The notes: generated by a model from the sequence alone, not told the origin. Shown: positions 30,671-40,432, counted from the first letter of the stretch. The stretch: 47,500 nucleotides of DNA from Symbiodinium natans (GCA_905221605.1 CAJNDS010002770.1:172501-220000), one strand, 5' to 3'. Numbers and translations: made by a program.

Positions 30671-30782
30671 GGCCCATGTAGCTAAATATGGAATACATGG
30701 GCCTTAAAGTACCTCTTATGTAGGGACTTTATAGGGCCCAAGTACATAACAATAAGGTACATGGACCCTTCGGGCAATATGA
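30671..30782. other. Paired hairpins with GGCCCATGTA arms
   Basis: GGCCCATGTA (30671) is opposed by TACATGGGCC (30694), and GGGCCCAAGTAC (about 30747) is opposed by GTACATGGACC (about 30771). The shared CATGGGCC/GGTCC words link it loosely to family B. Probably a decayed inverted-repeat element. Confidence 0.4.
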
Positions 30783-31000
30783 AAGCCCCCATGCCCCCTC
30801 ATATGAAACACATTAAAATGTAACCATGATGGGAGTGTTTAATATTCGGGAAGAAGGGACCCTCCAGTCTTGCGGTTTGGTTGAGGGGTAGGTCACCTGT
30901 GTAAAGATCTGTTAATAAACGATTTAAGGCCTCTGAATGTGTCTTCAACTCCATCGGCGCCGAAATTTTAAATTGTATAAGCTCATATTAACTCGTTCAG

Positions 31001-31075
31001 GAGGTAAAGCTCAAGGTTTCCAAGTGCCTGGCTGGCGAACTTCGAATGTCTTCCCCAACACGTCCAAGGCCTTGA
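31001..31075 (+). CDS. Putative last exon
   Basis: The acceptor catattaactcgttcag opens a 24-codon frame containing EVKLKVSKCLAGELRMSSPT and stops at TGA 31073. The lead is T-rich as expected, and the frame is well formed but short. Unknown product. Confidence 0.4.
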   Translation, partial: EVKLKVSKCLAGELRMSSPTRPRP

Positions 31076-31270
31076 GCCCTGAAACCCCCTACAGCCCTAA
31101 AACCCTAAGGCCCTAAAACCCTCCCACCCAAGAATCCTTCAAAACCCTAAAGACCTAATACCTTTGAAGTCCTGAAGCCCTGAAGCCCTGAAACCCGAAA
31201 CCCCTGAAACCCTCAGCTCTACACCCCCTGAAGCCCAAAGGGCCCAAAATACCCCAAATCCTTGAAAACC

Positions 31271-31331
31271 CTACAGTCATACGTACAGTTACAACTGGAT
31301 GATAAGTACTTATCATCCATGAACCTCCAAG
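31271..31331. mobile_element. Family D element, 3' fragment with a perfect 22-bp palindrome
   Basis: ACAGTCATACGTACAGTTAC... ends CATGAACCTCCAAG as does the full copy at 33679-34019. It contains the perfect palindrome at 31297-31318 (GGATGATAAGT / ACTTATCATCC), so a hairpin of 11 base pairs without a loop is possible. Confidence 0.6.
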
Positions 31332-31680
31332 TAAGCTCCCGAAGCCGAACCCGCTGCCAAGCTTCTGCCCGTGCGCGCGGTGGTCGCGCTGAGGGAATCC
31401 TGTTACAAGTGCCCAGGGGGCGAGGGTTAGGGTTTAGGGTTTAGGGTTTAGGGTTCAGGGTTTAGGGTTTAGGGTTTAGGGTTTAGGGTTTAGCATGGTG
31501 GGGTTGACCCAAAGCACTCCTGGGTGGTACCTTTTGAAGGTAGTTTGACCATTAATCTCGTAACACGAAGCCCAAAAAGGAGCTACATTCGGAGACTTCA
31601 AGCAGGATGTAGGGCTTGTAGGGGGTGAGGCATGGTTTCGTCATTTTGGGTAACTGAAGGATGTGGGGAGGTTCAGGTTT

Positions 31681-31768
31681 TGGTTTAGGGTTTAGGGTTT
31701 AGGGTTTAGGGTTTAGGGTTTAGGGTTTAGGGTTTAGGGTTTAGGGTTTAGGGTTTAGGGTTTAGGGT
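31681..31768. repeat. Perfect TTTAGGG array
   Basis: About 12 units without error. Confidence 0.94.
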
Positions 31769-31997
31769 GTAGGGTCTAGGTTGCTTTAGGGGTTGCAAAG
31801 GGCTACAGGGGTCTAAAAGCCTTGTTGTATCTCGGCATTGAGGCTCTATTGTTTAGGGCTTCAACCCTACTGACCCGCAAACCCTAAGCCCGAATTGTAG
31901 GGTTTAGAGTTTAGGGTTTAGGGTTTAGGGTTTCGGGCTTCGGGTTCGAGATTGCATGAACACTTATTCAGATCAAACCCAGCCGCCAAATAGTCCC

Positions 31998-32024
31998 ACT
32001 GTTAGTAAAAGGGCGAACATCCCA
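31998..32024. mobile_element. Family A element, 3' terminal fragment
   Basis: ACTGTTAGTAAAAGGGCGAACATCCCA matches the right end of the intact copies. The left part is missing. Confidence 0.6.
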
Positions 32025-32102
32025 GTCTTAGGGTTTCGGGTAGAAGCGTTCTGCCAAACCCGAAGCCACCTTTAAGTGAAACAAACTTCACCAGAACCCA
32101 TC

Positions 32103-32273
32103 GTCATGGGTTTCTCTACTACCCCCCCTCTATACTACCCCCCCCCCCCCAAAAAAAAAAAAAAAAACCAAACCTGAATTAGGCTTAGTTATCCCTGAAT
32201 ATCTTAATCATGGGGGGAACCTGGGGGGGGGGGGGGGGGTAGTATAGAGGGGCGTATTAGGGGAACCCATGAC
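32103..32273. mobile_element. Family E inverted-repeat element, 171 bp
   Basis: The left end GTCATGGGTTTCTCTACTAC and the reversed right end GTCATGGGTTCCCCTAATAC both continue into CCCCTCTATACTACCCCCC, giving about 40 bp terminal inverted repeats. The middle holds a poly-C/poly-A stretch and a short AT-rich core. No coding capacity. Confidence 0.68.
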
Positions 32274-32512
32274 ATCAAGGAAGCAACCAAAACGAGGCTG
32301 GCAAAGGGAAGAAGGTTTAAACCCTACACCCGAACCCTAAACCCTAAACTATGCAAAAGGGCGGGTCGCTCGGAGGCAGCATCCAGTCTCCAACAAGGTG
32401 AACGGAAATCAAGAAGGGAGACAGTTTCGGGTCTAGGGTTCAGGGCTACAAGAGGGTTTAGGGTTTGGGGTTTTAAATTAGGGTTCGGGGTTCGGGGTTT
32501 AGTTTGGGGCTT

Positions 32513-32576
32513 CTATGGCGAGATTGTTGGGGTCAACTGGATGGTCTCTTGTAGCATTGCATCTCGCAAGCTGTCC
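32513..32576 (-). CDS. Putative short last exon
   Basis: The minus strand after gggtccagggtctag reads RDSLRDAMLQETIQLTPTIS followed by P and TAG at 32513. 20 codons plus stop after a split first codon. The amphipathic start looks natural. Here the flanks are G-type left and C-type right, the reverse of the usual order. Confidence 0.4.
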
Positions 32577-32701
32577 CTAGACCCTGGACCCTAGAACCCT
32601 AAACCCTAAGCCCTAAGCCCTAAACCCCAGCCCTAAACCCTAAACCCTAAACCCTAAACCCCTCTAGACCCTCACTGTGGATTCCCTCGTCTCCCTTCTA
32701 G

Positions 32702-32770
32702 ACTCCTCGCGGGTTTCTGAGCTGCTCAGGGCTTGGGAGTTGGAGCTTCATGATCGCATGAAGTGTCCCG
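32702..32770 (+). CDS. Putative exon with strong acceptor
   Basis: The acceptor gattccctcgtctcccttctag is followed on plus by a frame containing RVSELLRAWELELHDRMKC, with a GTGCCT donor-like site at 32771. The frame is also open upstream (VDSLVSLLD) and downstream, so the ends are uncertain. Leu/Glu-rich helical character. Unknown protein. Confidence 0.45.
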
Positions 32771-32782
32771 GTGCCTCTAATC

Positions 32783-32926
32783 CCCAAACCCTAAACCCTG
32801 AACCCTGAACCCTGAACCCTAAACCCTAAACCCTAAACCCTAAACCCTAAACCCTAAACCCTAAACCAAAACCCTGAACCCTAAAACTAAACCCTAAACC
32901 CTATACCCTAAACCCTAAACTCCTGA
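32783..32926. repeat. CCCTAAA array with CCCTGAA variants
   Basis: About 20 units, perfect at 32815-32867. Confidence 0.92.
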
Positions 32927-33154
32927 TTTTTGGAACCAACACATTTACAATAAAAAACAGACCTCTCCTGCGTGCTGAGCTTGCTCTCCTGGTGGCCTGG
33001 AAGTGCTTCTGGAGGTTTAGGGTTTAGGGGTTTAGGGGTTTAGGGGTTTAGGGTTTAGGGTTTAGGGTTTAGGGTTTAGGGTTTTAGGAACTTTGGAACT
33101 GGCTCGATCTTAAAGCATGCGCTGGTCTCGGCTGTCTCACAAACCCAAAACCCA

Positions 33155-33252
33155 AACCCCTAAACAAACCCCCAACCCCCAACCCCTAAACCCTAAACCC
33201 CCAACCCCTAAACCCCTAAACCCCTAAACCCCTAAACCCTAAACCTCTAAGC
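33155..33252. repeat. AACCCCTA-variant telomeric tract
   Basis: Mostly 8-mers AACCCCTA instead of heptamers. A mirrored G-type 8-mer (TTTAGGGG) occurs at 33019-33049. Confidence 0.85.
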
Positions 33253-33678
33253 CCCTAGTGACTGAGTTCTCTCAGGGAAAGAACCTTATTGTAGCCCAAA
33301 GAAAGGGCTTTAGGGTTTAGGATTTATGGTTGCCTGCGCAGCACCTAAAGCCCAAACCCTAACTCAAAGCCTGCAGCCCCCACACTTGAGAAACAAAAGC
33401 TACCCCTACCTCAGGAAACAAAATACAGGCCTAAACCCTAAACCCTAAACCCTCAACTGTAGCCTTAGTTCAGCTCCTCGAGGTTGCGTATAGGAAGAAG
33501 GGATCCGAAGCTGAGCCAAGAAACCCTCAGTTTAGAGTGTAGGGTTTAGGGTTTAGGGTGCTGCCTTATTCAGATGGCCGAATCCTAAGGGATAGTGAGA
33601 ACTCGCATGCTGTCGTATGAGTCGTCTCAAGCTCACAAGGCCAGAGACTCCCTGACGGCCAATGGGGCTGAGGGCTTG

Positions 33679-34019
33679 CTTGGAGGTTCATGGTACTTAT
33701 TGACCAATGCAAACTGTACTTATAACTGCACTTATAACCATATTCGGGCACTTAAGGGGCTTGTAATAAAGAGAGTGGCACGGTAACCCCACAAACCGGT
33801 AACCTCTAAAAATACAGTAGTTTACATAGCCCGTAATACAGCCGTGATTGGCGATCACGTGACTATCGCGTGATCGCCAATCGCGCTTGTATCGCGGGCT
33901 ATATCACGGAATATTTAAAAATAGATTACTGAAAATAGGGGCTACCGCTTTTTTCTCTTTACATAAGTGGGTTTTGAAGTACAGTCATAATTGGCTAACA
34001 TGTACCACGAACCTCCAAG
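33679..34019. mobile_element. Family D long inverted-repeat element, 341 bp
   Basis: The left end CTTGGAGGTTCATGGTAC and the reversed right end CTTGGAGGTTCGTGGTAC agree, and similarity continues for about 45 bp (...CAATGCAAACTGTACTT / CAATTATGACTGTACTT). The centre holds an inverted repeat with arms of about 33 bp at 33827-33901, whose core GATTGGCGATCACG is perfectly mirrored at 33869-33882. A partial copy lies at 31271. The 63- and 61-codon frames over its left part are incidental. Confidence 0.7.
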
Positions 34020-34188
34020 TAGGGTTTGCAGAATGAAGAAGCTGTTGATAAAACCAAATACTTCCCGCCGCCCTTGACATCCTCAACCCTGAAGACCCTA
34101 AGCCCAGACTAAGTTAGAGTTGGGATTAAAGCCTAAACCCTAAACCCTAAACCCTAAACCCTAAACCCTAAACCCTAAACCCTAAACC

Positions 34189-34277
34189 GTTCCCCCTTAT
34201 ACTAACAGTACTTAGTCGGGACTACATTGCCCCCCTAGTATCCCTCCTAAGGGCTGCCAGTATAGGGGGGAACACCC
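34189..34277. mobile_element. Family A element lacking both outer ends
   Basis: GTTCCCCCTTATACTAACAG... to ...CCAGTATAGGGGGGAAC. The outermost TTGGGAT/ATCCCAA are missing on both sides and telomeric tracts adjoin directly, as if the arrays had replaced the ends. Confidence 0.65.
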
Positions 34278-34279
34278 CT

Positions 34280-34490
34280 CAACCCTCCACCCTCCACCCT
34301 CAACCCGCAACCCTAAACCCTAAACCCTCAACCCTAAACCCTAAACCCTCAACCCTAAACCCTCAAGCCTAAACCCTCAACCCTCAACCCTCAACCCTCA
34401 ACCCTAAACCCTAAGCCCTCAACCCTAAACCCTAAACCCTAAACCCTCAACCCTCAAACCCTCAACCCTCAACCCTAAACCCTCAACCCG
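34280..34490. repeat. Mixed CCCTAAA / CCCTCAA array
   Basis: About 30 heptamers in which CCCTCAA and CCCTAAA alternate irregularly. The largest CCCTCAA cluster in the window. Confidence 0.92.
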
Positions 34491-34492
34491 AG

Positions 34493-34561
34493 GGAACATG
34501 TGGAAGCAGCGCAGGCCTACAGCCTTCTCTGGAGGGAAGTCGCCGTCGGCACCTGGGATCG
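34493..34561 (+). CDS. Putative exon with consensus GTGAGT donor
   Basis: Opens after AACCCGAG at the end of a telomeric array and contains VEAAQAYSLLWREVAVGTWD followed by R, then the consensus donor GTGAGT at 34562. 69 nt. The Trp, Tyr, Leu and Glu distribution is that of a folded domain. The acceptor, if right, is supplied by the degenerate telomeric array. Family unknown. Confidence 0.5.
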
Positions 34562-34858
34562 GTGAGTCTGCGCGCATTAGGACTTTAGGGTTTGGGGTTT
34601 AGGGTTTAGGGTTTAGACTTTATGGACTTTGTAGACTTCAGGGCTTCCCTGCCAAACCTGAATCCCTGCCTGCTGAACGTTTGAGCCTAAACCCTATAAG
34701 CTGCAAACCCTCACCTTAGATCCTTAATCATCCTTAAACCCCAAACCCCTAAACCCCTAAACCCCTAAACCCTAAACCCCTAAACCCTAAACCCTAATCC
34801 TTAAACCCCAAACCCAAAGCCCCTAAACCCTAAACATTACAAGGACAAGTAATCCTGT

Positions 34859-35122
34859 GTGCGCCCGCTGACTTACTTTGTGCTCACGCATTACATTGGT
34901 AGTAAGAACGGAGTGAATCCCAAAGAACCCTTAGCATGTGGGACTTCATTTTTATTACAACAACAGCTCCTTACCGGACTGGAAGAAGAGAGTAGTGTAC
35001 TCAGGGAGCAAGGGGCTGACGTTACTATTCGGGGCTTTGTAAGAATTAAATTTGCTACTTTCATTCTTTTCCAACATGAGCGAATAATAATTAATGTACC
35101 AAAAAACGATTTACAAAGATGA
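34859..35122 (+). CDS. AT-rich ORF, doubtful
   Basis: 87 codons without ATG, ending at 35120-35122. Contains LQQQLLTGLEEESSVLREQG. Codon use is unlike the G/C-biased exons, and the lower G+C suggests a different origin such as a transposon relic. No motif recognised. Confidence 0.2.
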   Translation: MRPLTYFVLTHYIGSKNGVNPKEPLACGTSFLLQQQLLTGLEEESSVLREQGADVTIRGFVRIKFATFILFQHERIIINVPKNDLQR

Positions 35123-35477
35123 ATTGTCTTCGCGAGCCATCACAAAATGAATATTCTATGAGCCCGGAATTGTATGGTATTGCTAGTACTGTTATCTTCT
35201 TTCACGTAAGCCTAAGCCAGGCCCAGGATTTTTCGGCTGTAGGACTTTTAGGGTCTTGGGGGGCTGACTCTGGGATTTAGGCTTTAGGGGGTTCAGGTCT
35301 GAGGGCTTGGTAGGGTTTAGGGTTTAGGGTTTAGGGTTTGGGGTTTGGGGTTTGGGGTTGCTGGCTCGGGGTTCAGACTGCTTAGGGGTTCAGGGTTTGG
35401 GGCTTAAGCGTTGCTAAGCGTTGCTGTCTAAGACGTTCTACATTTTGTATGGAAGTCAGATGGTAACTTCACTTTAT

Positions 35478-35570
35478 TCTGGTCCTTTTGGGGATTGCTA
35501 CTATAAGACGGCACCTAATACAGTATTGAAGATACCCGAAAAGGGATCATCATCGAGAGAAAGGACCAGA
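35478..35570. mobile_element. Possible small inverted-repeat element
   Basis: TCTGGTCCTTTT at 35478 is opposed by AGAAAGGACCAGA at 35558, a 93 bp unit. Single copy in this window, so only tentative. Confidence 0.35.
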
Positions 35571-35659
35571 TTTGGGTTTTCGGTGCCTTTTTCCGCATAA
35601 ACACAAACAAGCCCCAACACCTCAAAATCTGGGGGGAAAACGCCGACAAGCCCCAACTA

Positions 35660-35893
35660 TACCCTAAACCCTAAACCCTAAACCTTAAACCCTAAACCCT
35701 AAACCCTAAACCCTGAACCCTAAACCCTAAACCCTCAACCCTAAACCCTTAAACCTGAATAAAAAGCAGCCTTAGGTTTGATTACCAAGCGGTCTGAGCC
35801 CATCTCTCTTCCCGGAAGCCCCCAAGGCCCTAAACCCTAAACCCTAAACCCTAAACCCTAAACCCTAAACCCTAAACCCTAAACCCTAAACCT
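35660..35893. repeat. Two CCCTAAA arrays around a short island
   Basis: Arrays at 35660-35755 and 35829-35893 enclose a 70 bp island without a convincing frame. The second array is perfect. Confidence 0.92.
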
Positions 35894-36079
35894 GAAGCCT
35901 CCAGCCTTTGCTGTGGGCCTCCGGACTTAGGATCTCGGATCTAGGCTTTTGTGTATCGCAGTCGCCTAAGAAGGGACGTCTCTGATTAAACCCTAAAACC
36001 CTGAAACCCTTAAAACCCTTGATTCCTTTAACCCTGAAAAACCCGATACGAAACAAAGCTGGGAGTCCTGGCTGCAAGG

Positions 36080-36205
36080 CCCCTAAAGCCCTAACCCCGT
36101 AACCCGTAACCCCTAACCCCTAAACCCTCAACCCTGAACCCTCAACCCTCAACCCTGAACCCTCAACCCTGAACCCTTCAACCCTGAACCCTCAACCCTG
36201 AACCC
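36080..36205. repeat. CCCTCAA / CCCTGAA variant array
   Basis: Alternating AACCCTCAACCCTGA units for about 100 bp, a 14-bp higher-order repeat. Confidence 0.88.
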
Positions 36206-36589
36206 AAGCAACTTTACCTTGGACCCGGGTGGTGGTACCCCTCTGGGCTTGGGGACCACTGTTAAAGATTCCGAAGGTCACCTAAGGGCCATACAGGGCT
36301 ATACTAAGGGAATTCTTTAGGGGTGCAACCTTAGGGTTACGAGTCTTAACCCCATTGATAAACCCTAGACCCTACCTGAGTTGAGTTTTAGCGTAGGGCT
36401 CTAAATCCGAAACCTTCGCTTAAAAGCTCCAAGCCTTATATCTCAAGTATCCCAGGTCCCGAACCCAGAACTAGAAACACTAAGCCTGGAATATTCTTCA
36501 ACCCTAAACCTCGAATGTCATTTTCCCTAAACCCTAAACCCTAAACCCTAAACCCTAAACCCTAAACCCCAAATTACCTTTCACACCCC

Positions 36590-36671
36590 GCATCTCGCAG
36601 CAAGGAGCTCCGCAGGCTCCAGACGGACGATCGCCGCTCCCGGCGGGGGACGCCGTGGGACGTGGCCTGGG
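36590..36671 (+). CDS. Weak exon-like island, basic
   Basis: The plus frame contains SKELRRLQTDDRRSRRGTPW followed by DVAWA. An acceptor-like cccgcatctcgcag lies just inside. A second frame (QQGAPQAPDGRSPLPAG) is also open. The island passes directly into a 42-bp tandem repeat. Confidence 0.3.
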
Positions 36672-36920
36672 CTTCGGGTTTTGGGACTTTTGTAAAGGGT
36701 TAAAGAGCCCTGGGCTTCGGGTGTTGGGGTTTTATAAAGGGTTATAGAGCCCTGGGCTTCGGGTTTTGGGGTTTTGTAAAGGGTTTTAGAGCCCTGGGCT
36801 TCGGGTTTTGGGGTTTTATAAAGGGTTTTAGAGCCCTGGGCTTCGGGTTTTGGGGGTGTATAAAGGGTTTTAGAGCCCTGGGCTTCGGGTTTTGGGACTT
36901 TTATAAAGGGTTTTGGGGTT
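36666..36920. repeat. Six-copy 42-bp tandem repeat
   Basis: Units starting CCTGGGCTTCGGGTTTTGGG begin at 36666, 36709, 36751, 36793, 36835 and 36877 (periods 43, 42, 42, 42, 42). Each includes TAAAGGGTTTTAGAG. The first unit overlaps the end of the preceding exon-like island, so the repeat seems to have grown out of that boundary. Confidence 0.92.
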
Positions 36921-37444
36921 TTAGAGGTTTTTAGTGTGTTCGGGGTTTAGGGTTTTAGGGTTTAGGGTGTTAGGAGTTTAGGGTTTTGGGGTTTTGGGGT
37001 GTTAGGGGTTTAGGGTTTTTAAGATTCAGGGTTTAGGGTTTTTGGGCTGGGGCTTGTGCCCGCCGTTTTAAAGTTTTCGAGACGCTTAGGCAGCGTTGAG
37101 GGGGAAGCCCCTGTTACTTCAGGAAGTGCAGGAAGACAAAGGAACCTGAATCATAAATCCCAAGCCCTGAACCCTCTAACCCTGAACCCTACTTAAGCCT
37201 TAAATCCTGGATCAAGGGAGTCATACAGGCTTCCCTTCACATACTCCGAATATGGCCCCTAGGCCCTATGTTCCCTTAGCGCATCTTTAAAAAGGTTCCC
37301 CAAGCCCAAGGGTACAACCTCCAGGGTCCAAGGGAAGAGTCCCATGACTAAACTCCTAAAGCTTAAACCCTAAACCCTAAACCCTAAGCCCTAAACCCTA
37401 AACCCTAAACCCCTTCTGTAAACCCTTCACGCTTTCACCCATAC

Positions 37445-37511
37445 CGGGACAGCGGCGCTAAAGATGCTGGCGATGCTGCATTGGCCTTGGGCGAAGGAGT
37501 AGCCCTTCACC
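37445..37511 (-). CDS. Putative exon with telomeric acceptor
   Basis: On the minus strand AACCCTAAACCCTCAG gives the AG, then a 67-nt frame containing VKGYSFAQGQCSIASIFSAA and ending VP before GTATGG. The phase (2 in, 0 out) is consistent. The residue mix (Gly, Tyr, Phe, Cys, Ile, Ser) resembles a beta-rich or membrane-proximal segment. If not spliced, the frame continues VWVKA to TGA at 37427. C-type tract on the left, G-type on the right. Confidence 0.5.
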
Positions 37512-37528
37512 CTGAGGGTTTAGGGTTT

Positions 37529-37780
37529 AATGTTGACTTCACATTAGTGATTCCCGCCGCAATTGTAAAATCCCGCTGCCGGAACACAATATTGCAACCC
37601 GCCACAATTGTAAAATCCGACCCGGGAAATCCGGTTTTTACGGGCGTGGTGCTACTACCTAATACTAAAACTAATAGTACGTCCTACCAGGATTTAGGCG
37701 AATACAATTGAGGAGGCCCTGGCCGGAGAGATTGATCAATCAAGGGGGGGGGGGGGGTTTATTAATGCGAAGTCAACATT
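37529..37780. mobile_element. Family G inverted-repeat element, 252 bp
   Basis: The left end AATGTTGACTTCACATTA and the reversed right end AATGTTGACTTCGCATTA match over about 18 bp. Both abut telomeric heptamers. Inside, CAATTGTAAAATCC occurs twice (about 37560 and 37604) and a 17-nt G run lies near the right end. No coding capacity beyond a 76-codon incidental frame. Confidence 0.6.
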
Positions 37781-37808
37781 AGGGTTTAGGGTTCCCTGAA
37801 CCCTAAAA
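37778..37808. repeat. Head-to-head telomeric junction
   Basis: ATTAGGGTTTAGGGTT passes directly into CCCTGAACCCTAAAACC with no spacer, at the edge of the family G element. The third such junction is at 40735-40760. Confidence 0.7.
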
Positions 37809-39440
37809 CCTTTTTTGAGCTCAGGCTTTTGGGCTTCGGGTTTAGTAGGGGAACCCTTCGGCCCGGGTGAAAGCAGAGCCCTAAACCCTGCACCCCGAAA
37901 CCCTATATAAACCCAAAACCCTCAAAACTTCAACCCGCAGGGTCCGAGGTGGGCTTGATGAATGCAAACGCCGGACAACCAGCCAAAGAGAATTGAGTTC
38001 TTGGCAGCTTCTTGGCAGCGGTTTTAGGTTTAGGGTAAAGTTTAGGGTTTATGTAGGGTTCAAGGCTTATGCAGGCTTTCAGGCACCGCTTTCCATTCGA
38101 CATCGTTCTGCAATTGAACCCTCAAAGCCAAGTCTTAAGCCCTAAGCCCCAAGCCCTAAGCCCCAAACCCTGAACCCTAGACCCATCAACCCAAGCCCCT
38201 AGGCCAAAACCCCACAAACTCCCAAAAGCCGCACCCTGCAAGCCTGGGAGGGTCCAGAAAGAGCTGACCGAGGTTTAGGGTTTTGGGGTTAAGGCTTAGG
38301 GTGGGGTTTGGGGATTGGGGTTTGGGGTTTAGGGTTTAGGGTTTAGGGTTTAGGGTTTAGGGTTGAGGTTTGGGGTTTGGGGTTTAGGGTTTAGGGTTTA
38401 GGGTGTAGGGTCTTTCGAACTCCTCTCACCTGGGGTGGCTCCTGAAGAGCCCGAAAACCCTCAAGGCCCGAACAAACCAAAGGGTTTAGGGTTTAGGGTT
38501 TAGGGTTTAGGGTTTAGGGTTTAATTTAGGGTTTAGGGTTTAGGGTTTAGGGTTCAGGGCACAAAAAACCCTTGAACCCACGGCTTCGACCCTAAACCCT
38601 AGACGGCAAAAGCCCTCAACCCCAAACTAGGTCGGCCCAGCAACCTAGGTGCCCTGTTTGCGTTTTAGGGTTTAGGGCTTAGGGGTAAAGAGTTTTCAAG
38701 GGATTCTCAGCCCTTCCCAAAAGAGTAGGAACTAAGGGGAATCATATGCCTCCTAGCGAACCCTACGCCCTAAGCCCCAAAACAAAAAAACCTAAAACCT
38801 GTAAACCCTATGAATGGAAACCTACAAACCTTAAACCCTAGAACCGAATGCCCCAAGGAACGCCCCGTCCCCCCCCCCCCCCCCCACCCCAATTTCGGTT
38901 CCCCGACTGGCACGGCGGACCACTCTTCGTTTGTCCTGTGGTTTAAGACTTAGGAGGAGCGGGGGGGCAGGGTTTAGGGTTAGGACTTAGGGTTTACGAG
39001 CCAGTCACGGGGCTTACGAACGCCCCCCCCCACCCTCTACCCTCACAAGGCCAACGAAGGGCCGCTGTAAGGGAGAGGCTAACGTTTAATTACCAAGGAG
39101 GAATCTTGCGGGTGAGGAGGGCGTCCTAAACGCTAAACCACCAACCCTCAACCACCAACCCTAAACCCTAGACCACACACCCTGAACCGCTTTAGACTTT
39201 GGACTCGAGGCCTACAAGGTTTTCAGGTTCAAGGTTTGGCTTTCGGGATGTCTAGGGTGTTCCAACCCTAAACCCTAAACCCTAAACCCTAGACCCGAAA
39301 CCCTAAACCCTAAACCCTAAACCCTAAACAGGGCTTCGGGTGGTTTGGGGAAGGGTTCAGGGATTCAGGCGGGTTAGGGCTTAGCTGGGATCCAGGAGTG
39401 TTGGGAGGGCAAGCCAGAGCTTAGGCTTGCTACGTACGGT
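37800..39440. other. Gene-poor stretch with several telomeric arrays
   Basis: No supported gene. G-type arrays at 38269-38412 (with TTTGGGG variants) and 38480-38560, poly-C near 38870-38885, and C-type arrays at 39244-39328. The short islands between them show no convincing frame. Confidence 0.5.
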
Positions 39441-39444
39441 TTGG

Positions 39445-39545
39445 TTTAGGGTTTAAGGTTTAAGGTTTAGGGTTTAGGGTTTAGGGTTTAGGGTTTAGGG
39501 TTTAGGGTTTAGGGTTTAGGGTTTAGGGTTTAGGGTTTAGGGTCT
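39445..39545. repeat. TTTAGGG array
   Basis: About 14 units, perfect after two TTTAAGG variants. Adjoins the exon at 39550. Confidence 0.94.
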
Positions 39546-39549
39546 TTAC

Positions 39550-39750
39550 TGATCTCGATGGCGAAGACCCCCTTAAACTCGTGGTGCACAGGGTCTGCTG
39601 CTGGTCCAATAGAGTGCCACAGTGCCACGTATGGCGAACAGGTGATGTCCGGCCAATGTGCGGCGGCATGGCTGCGGAGACCGTCGTAGTTGGACCGTGC
39701 AGCCGCTGCTCTGCTGTCAGCAGCGGGCACTCTTGGCGCCACAAGCCCTC
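39550..39750 (-). CDS. Putative 201-nt exon, unknown protein
   Basis: The largest convincing exon-like island. The minus strand enters after GGGTTTAGGGTTCAG, a telomeric variant giving the AG, and reads 66 codons. These include LVAPRVPAADSRAAAARSNY, then DGLRSHAAAHWPDI, then CSPYVALWHSIGPAADPVHH and EFKGVFAIEI, to a GTAAAG donor-like site at 39549. The Trp, Tyr, His and Pro pattern of the second half looks like the core of a folded enzyme domain, but I cannot name it. Two other frames are open but have random-looking composition. The flanks are G-type left and C-type right, the less common order. Confidence 0.5.
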
Positions 39751-39899
39751 CTGAACCCTAAACCCTAAACTGCCCTCAACCCCAAACCCTAAACATCCCC
39801 TGAAACCATGAAGCTCCACTCGTGCCCACGGCCTTAGCGTGCTCCGAATTTCCCCGAGGCCCCTAACCAAAGGGACAAGAAGCTTAGATGTTCAAAGGC

Positions 39900-40270
39900 C
39901 CCGAAACCTTGAACCCCAAAACCCTGTAAACCTTATAAACCCCATCAAACCATATAAGACCCTATAAAACCCTGTAAACCCCATAAACCCTGTAAGCCCT
40001 GTAAACCCCATAAACCCTAGAAACCCTATACACCCTAGAAAAACCCTATAGACCCTATAGGCCCCGTTAAAAAACCCTATGGAAACCCTGTAAAAACCTA
40101 TAAGCCCTGCAAACCCTAAAGTACCCTACAAACCCAATCAACCCAATAAACCCTAAACCCTATCAACCCTATCAACCCTATCAACCCTATCAACCCTATC
40201 AACCCTATCAACCCTATCAACCCTATCAACCCTATCAACCCTATCAACCCTAAAAACCCTAAACCCTTGC
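39900..40270. repeat. C-type variant array with (AACCCTATC)n core
   Basis: Degenerate AACCCTATAA / AACCCTGTAA units to about 40140, then about ten perfect 9-mers AACCCTATC at 40157-40250. The 9-mer may have arisen by insertion of TC or AT into the heptamer followed by amplification. Confidence 0.92.
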
Positions 40271-40432
40271 AACAAAAACCTCTGCAAGTCCAGAGCAGCT
40301 CTGAGGTCAGCCTAGAAAGCTTGAGAGCTTCTTTACGGTTCAGGGTTTAGGGTTTAGGGTTCAGGGTTTAGGGTTCAGGGTTCAGGGCTTAGGGTTTAGG
40401 GTTTAAGGCTGCTAGGGTATCTAGGCCCTTAA

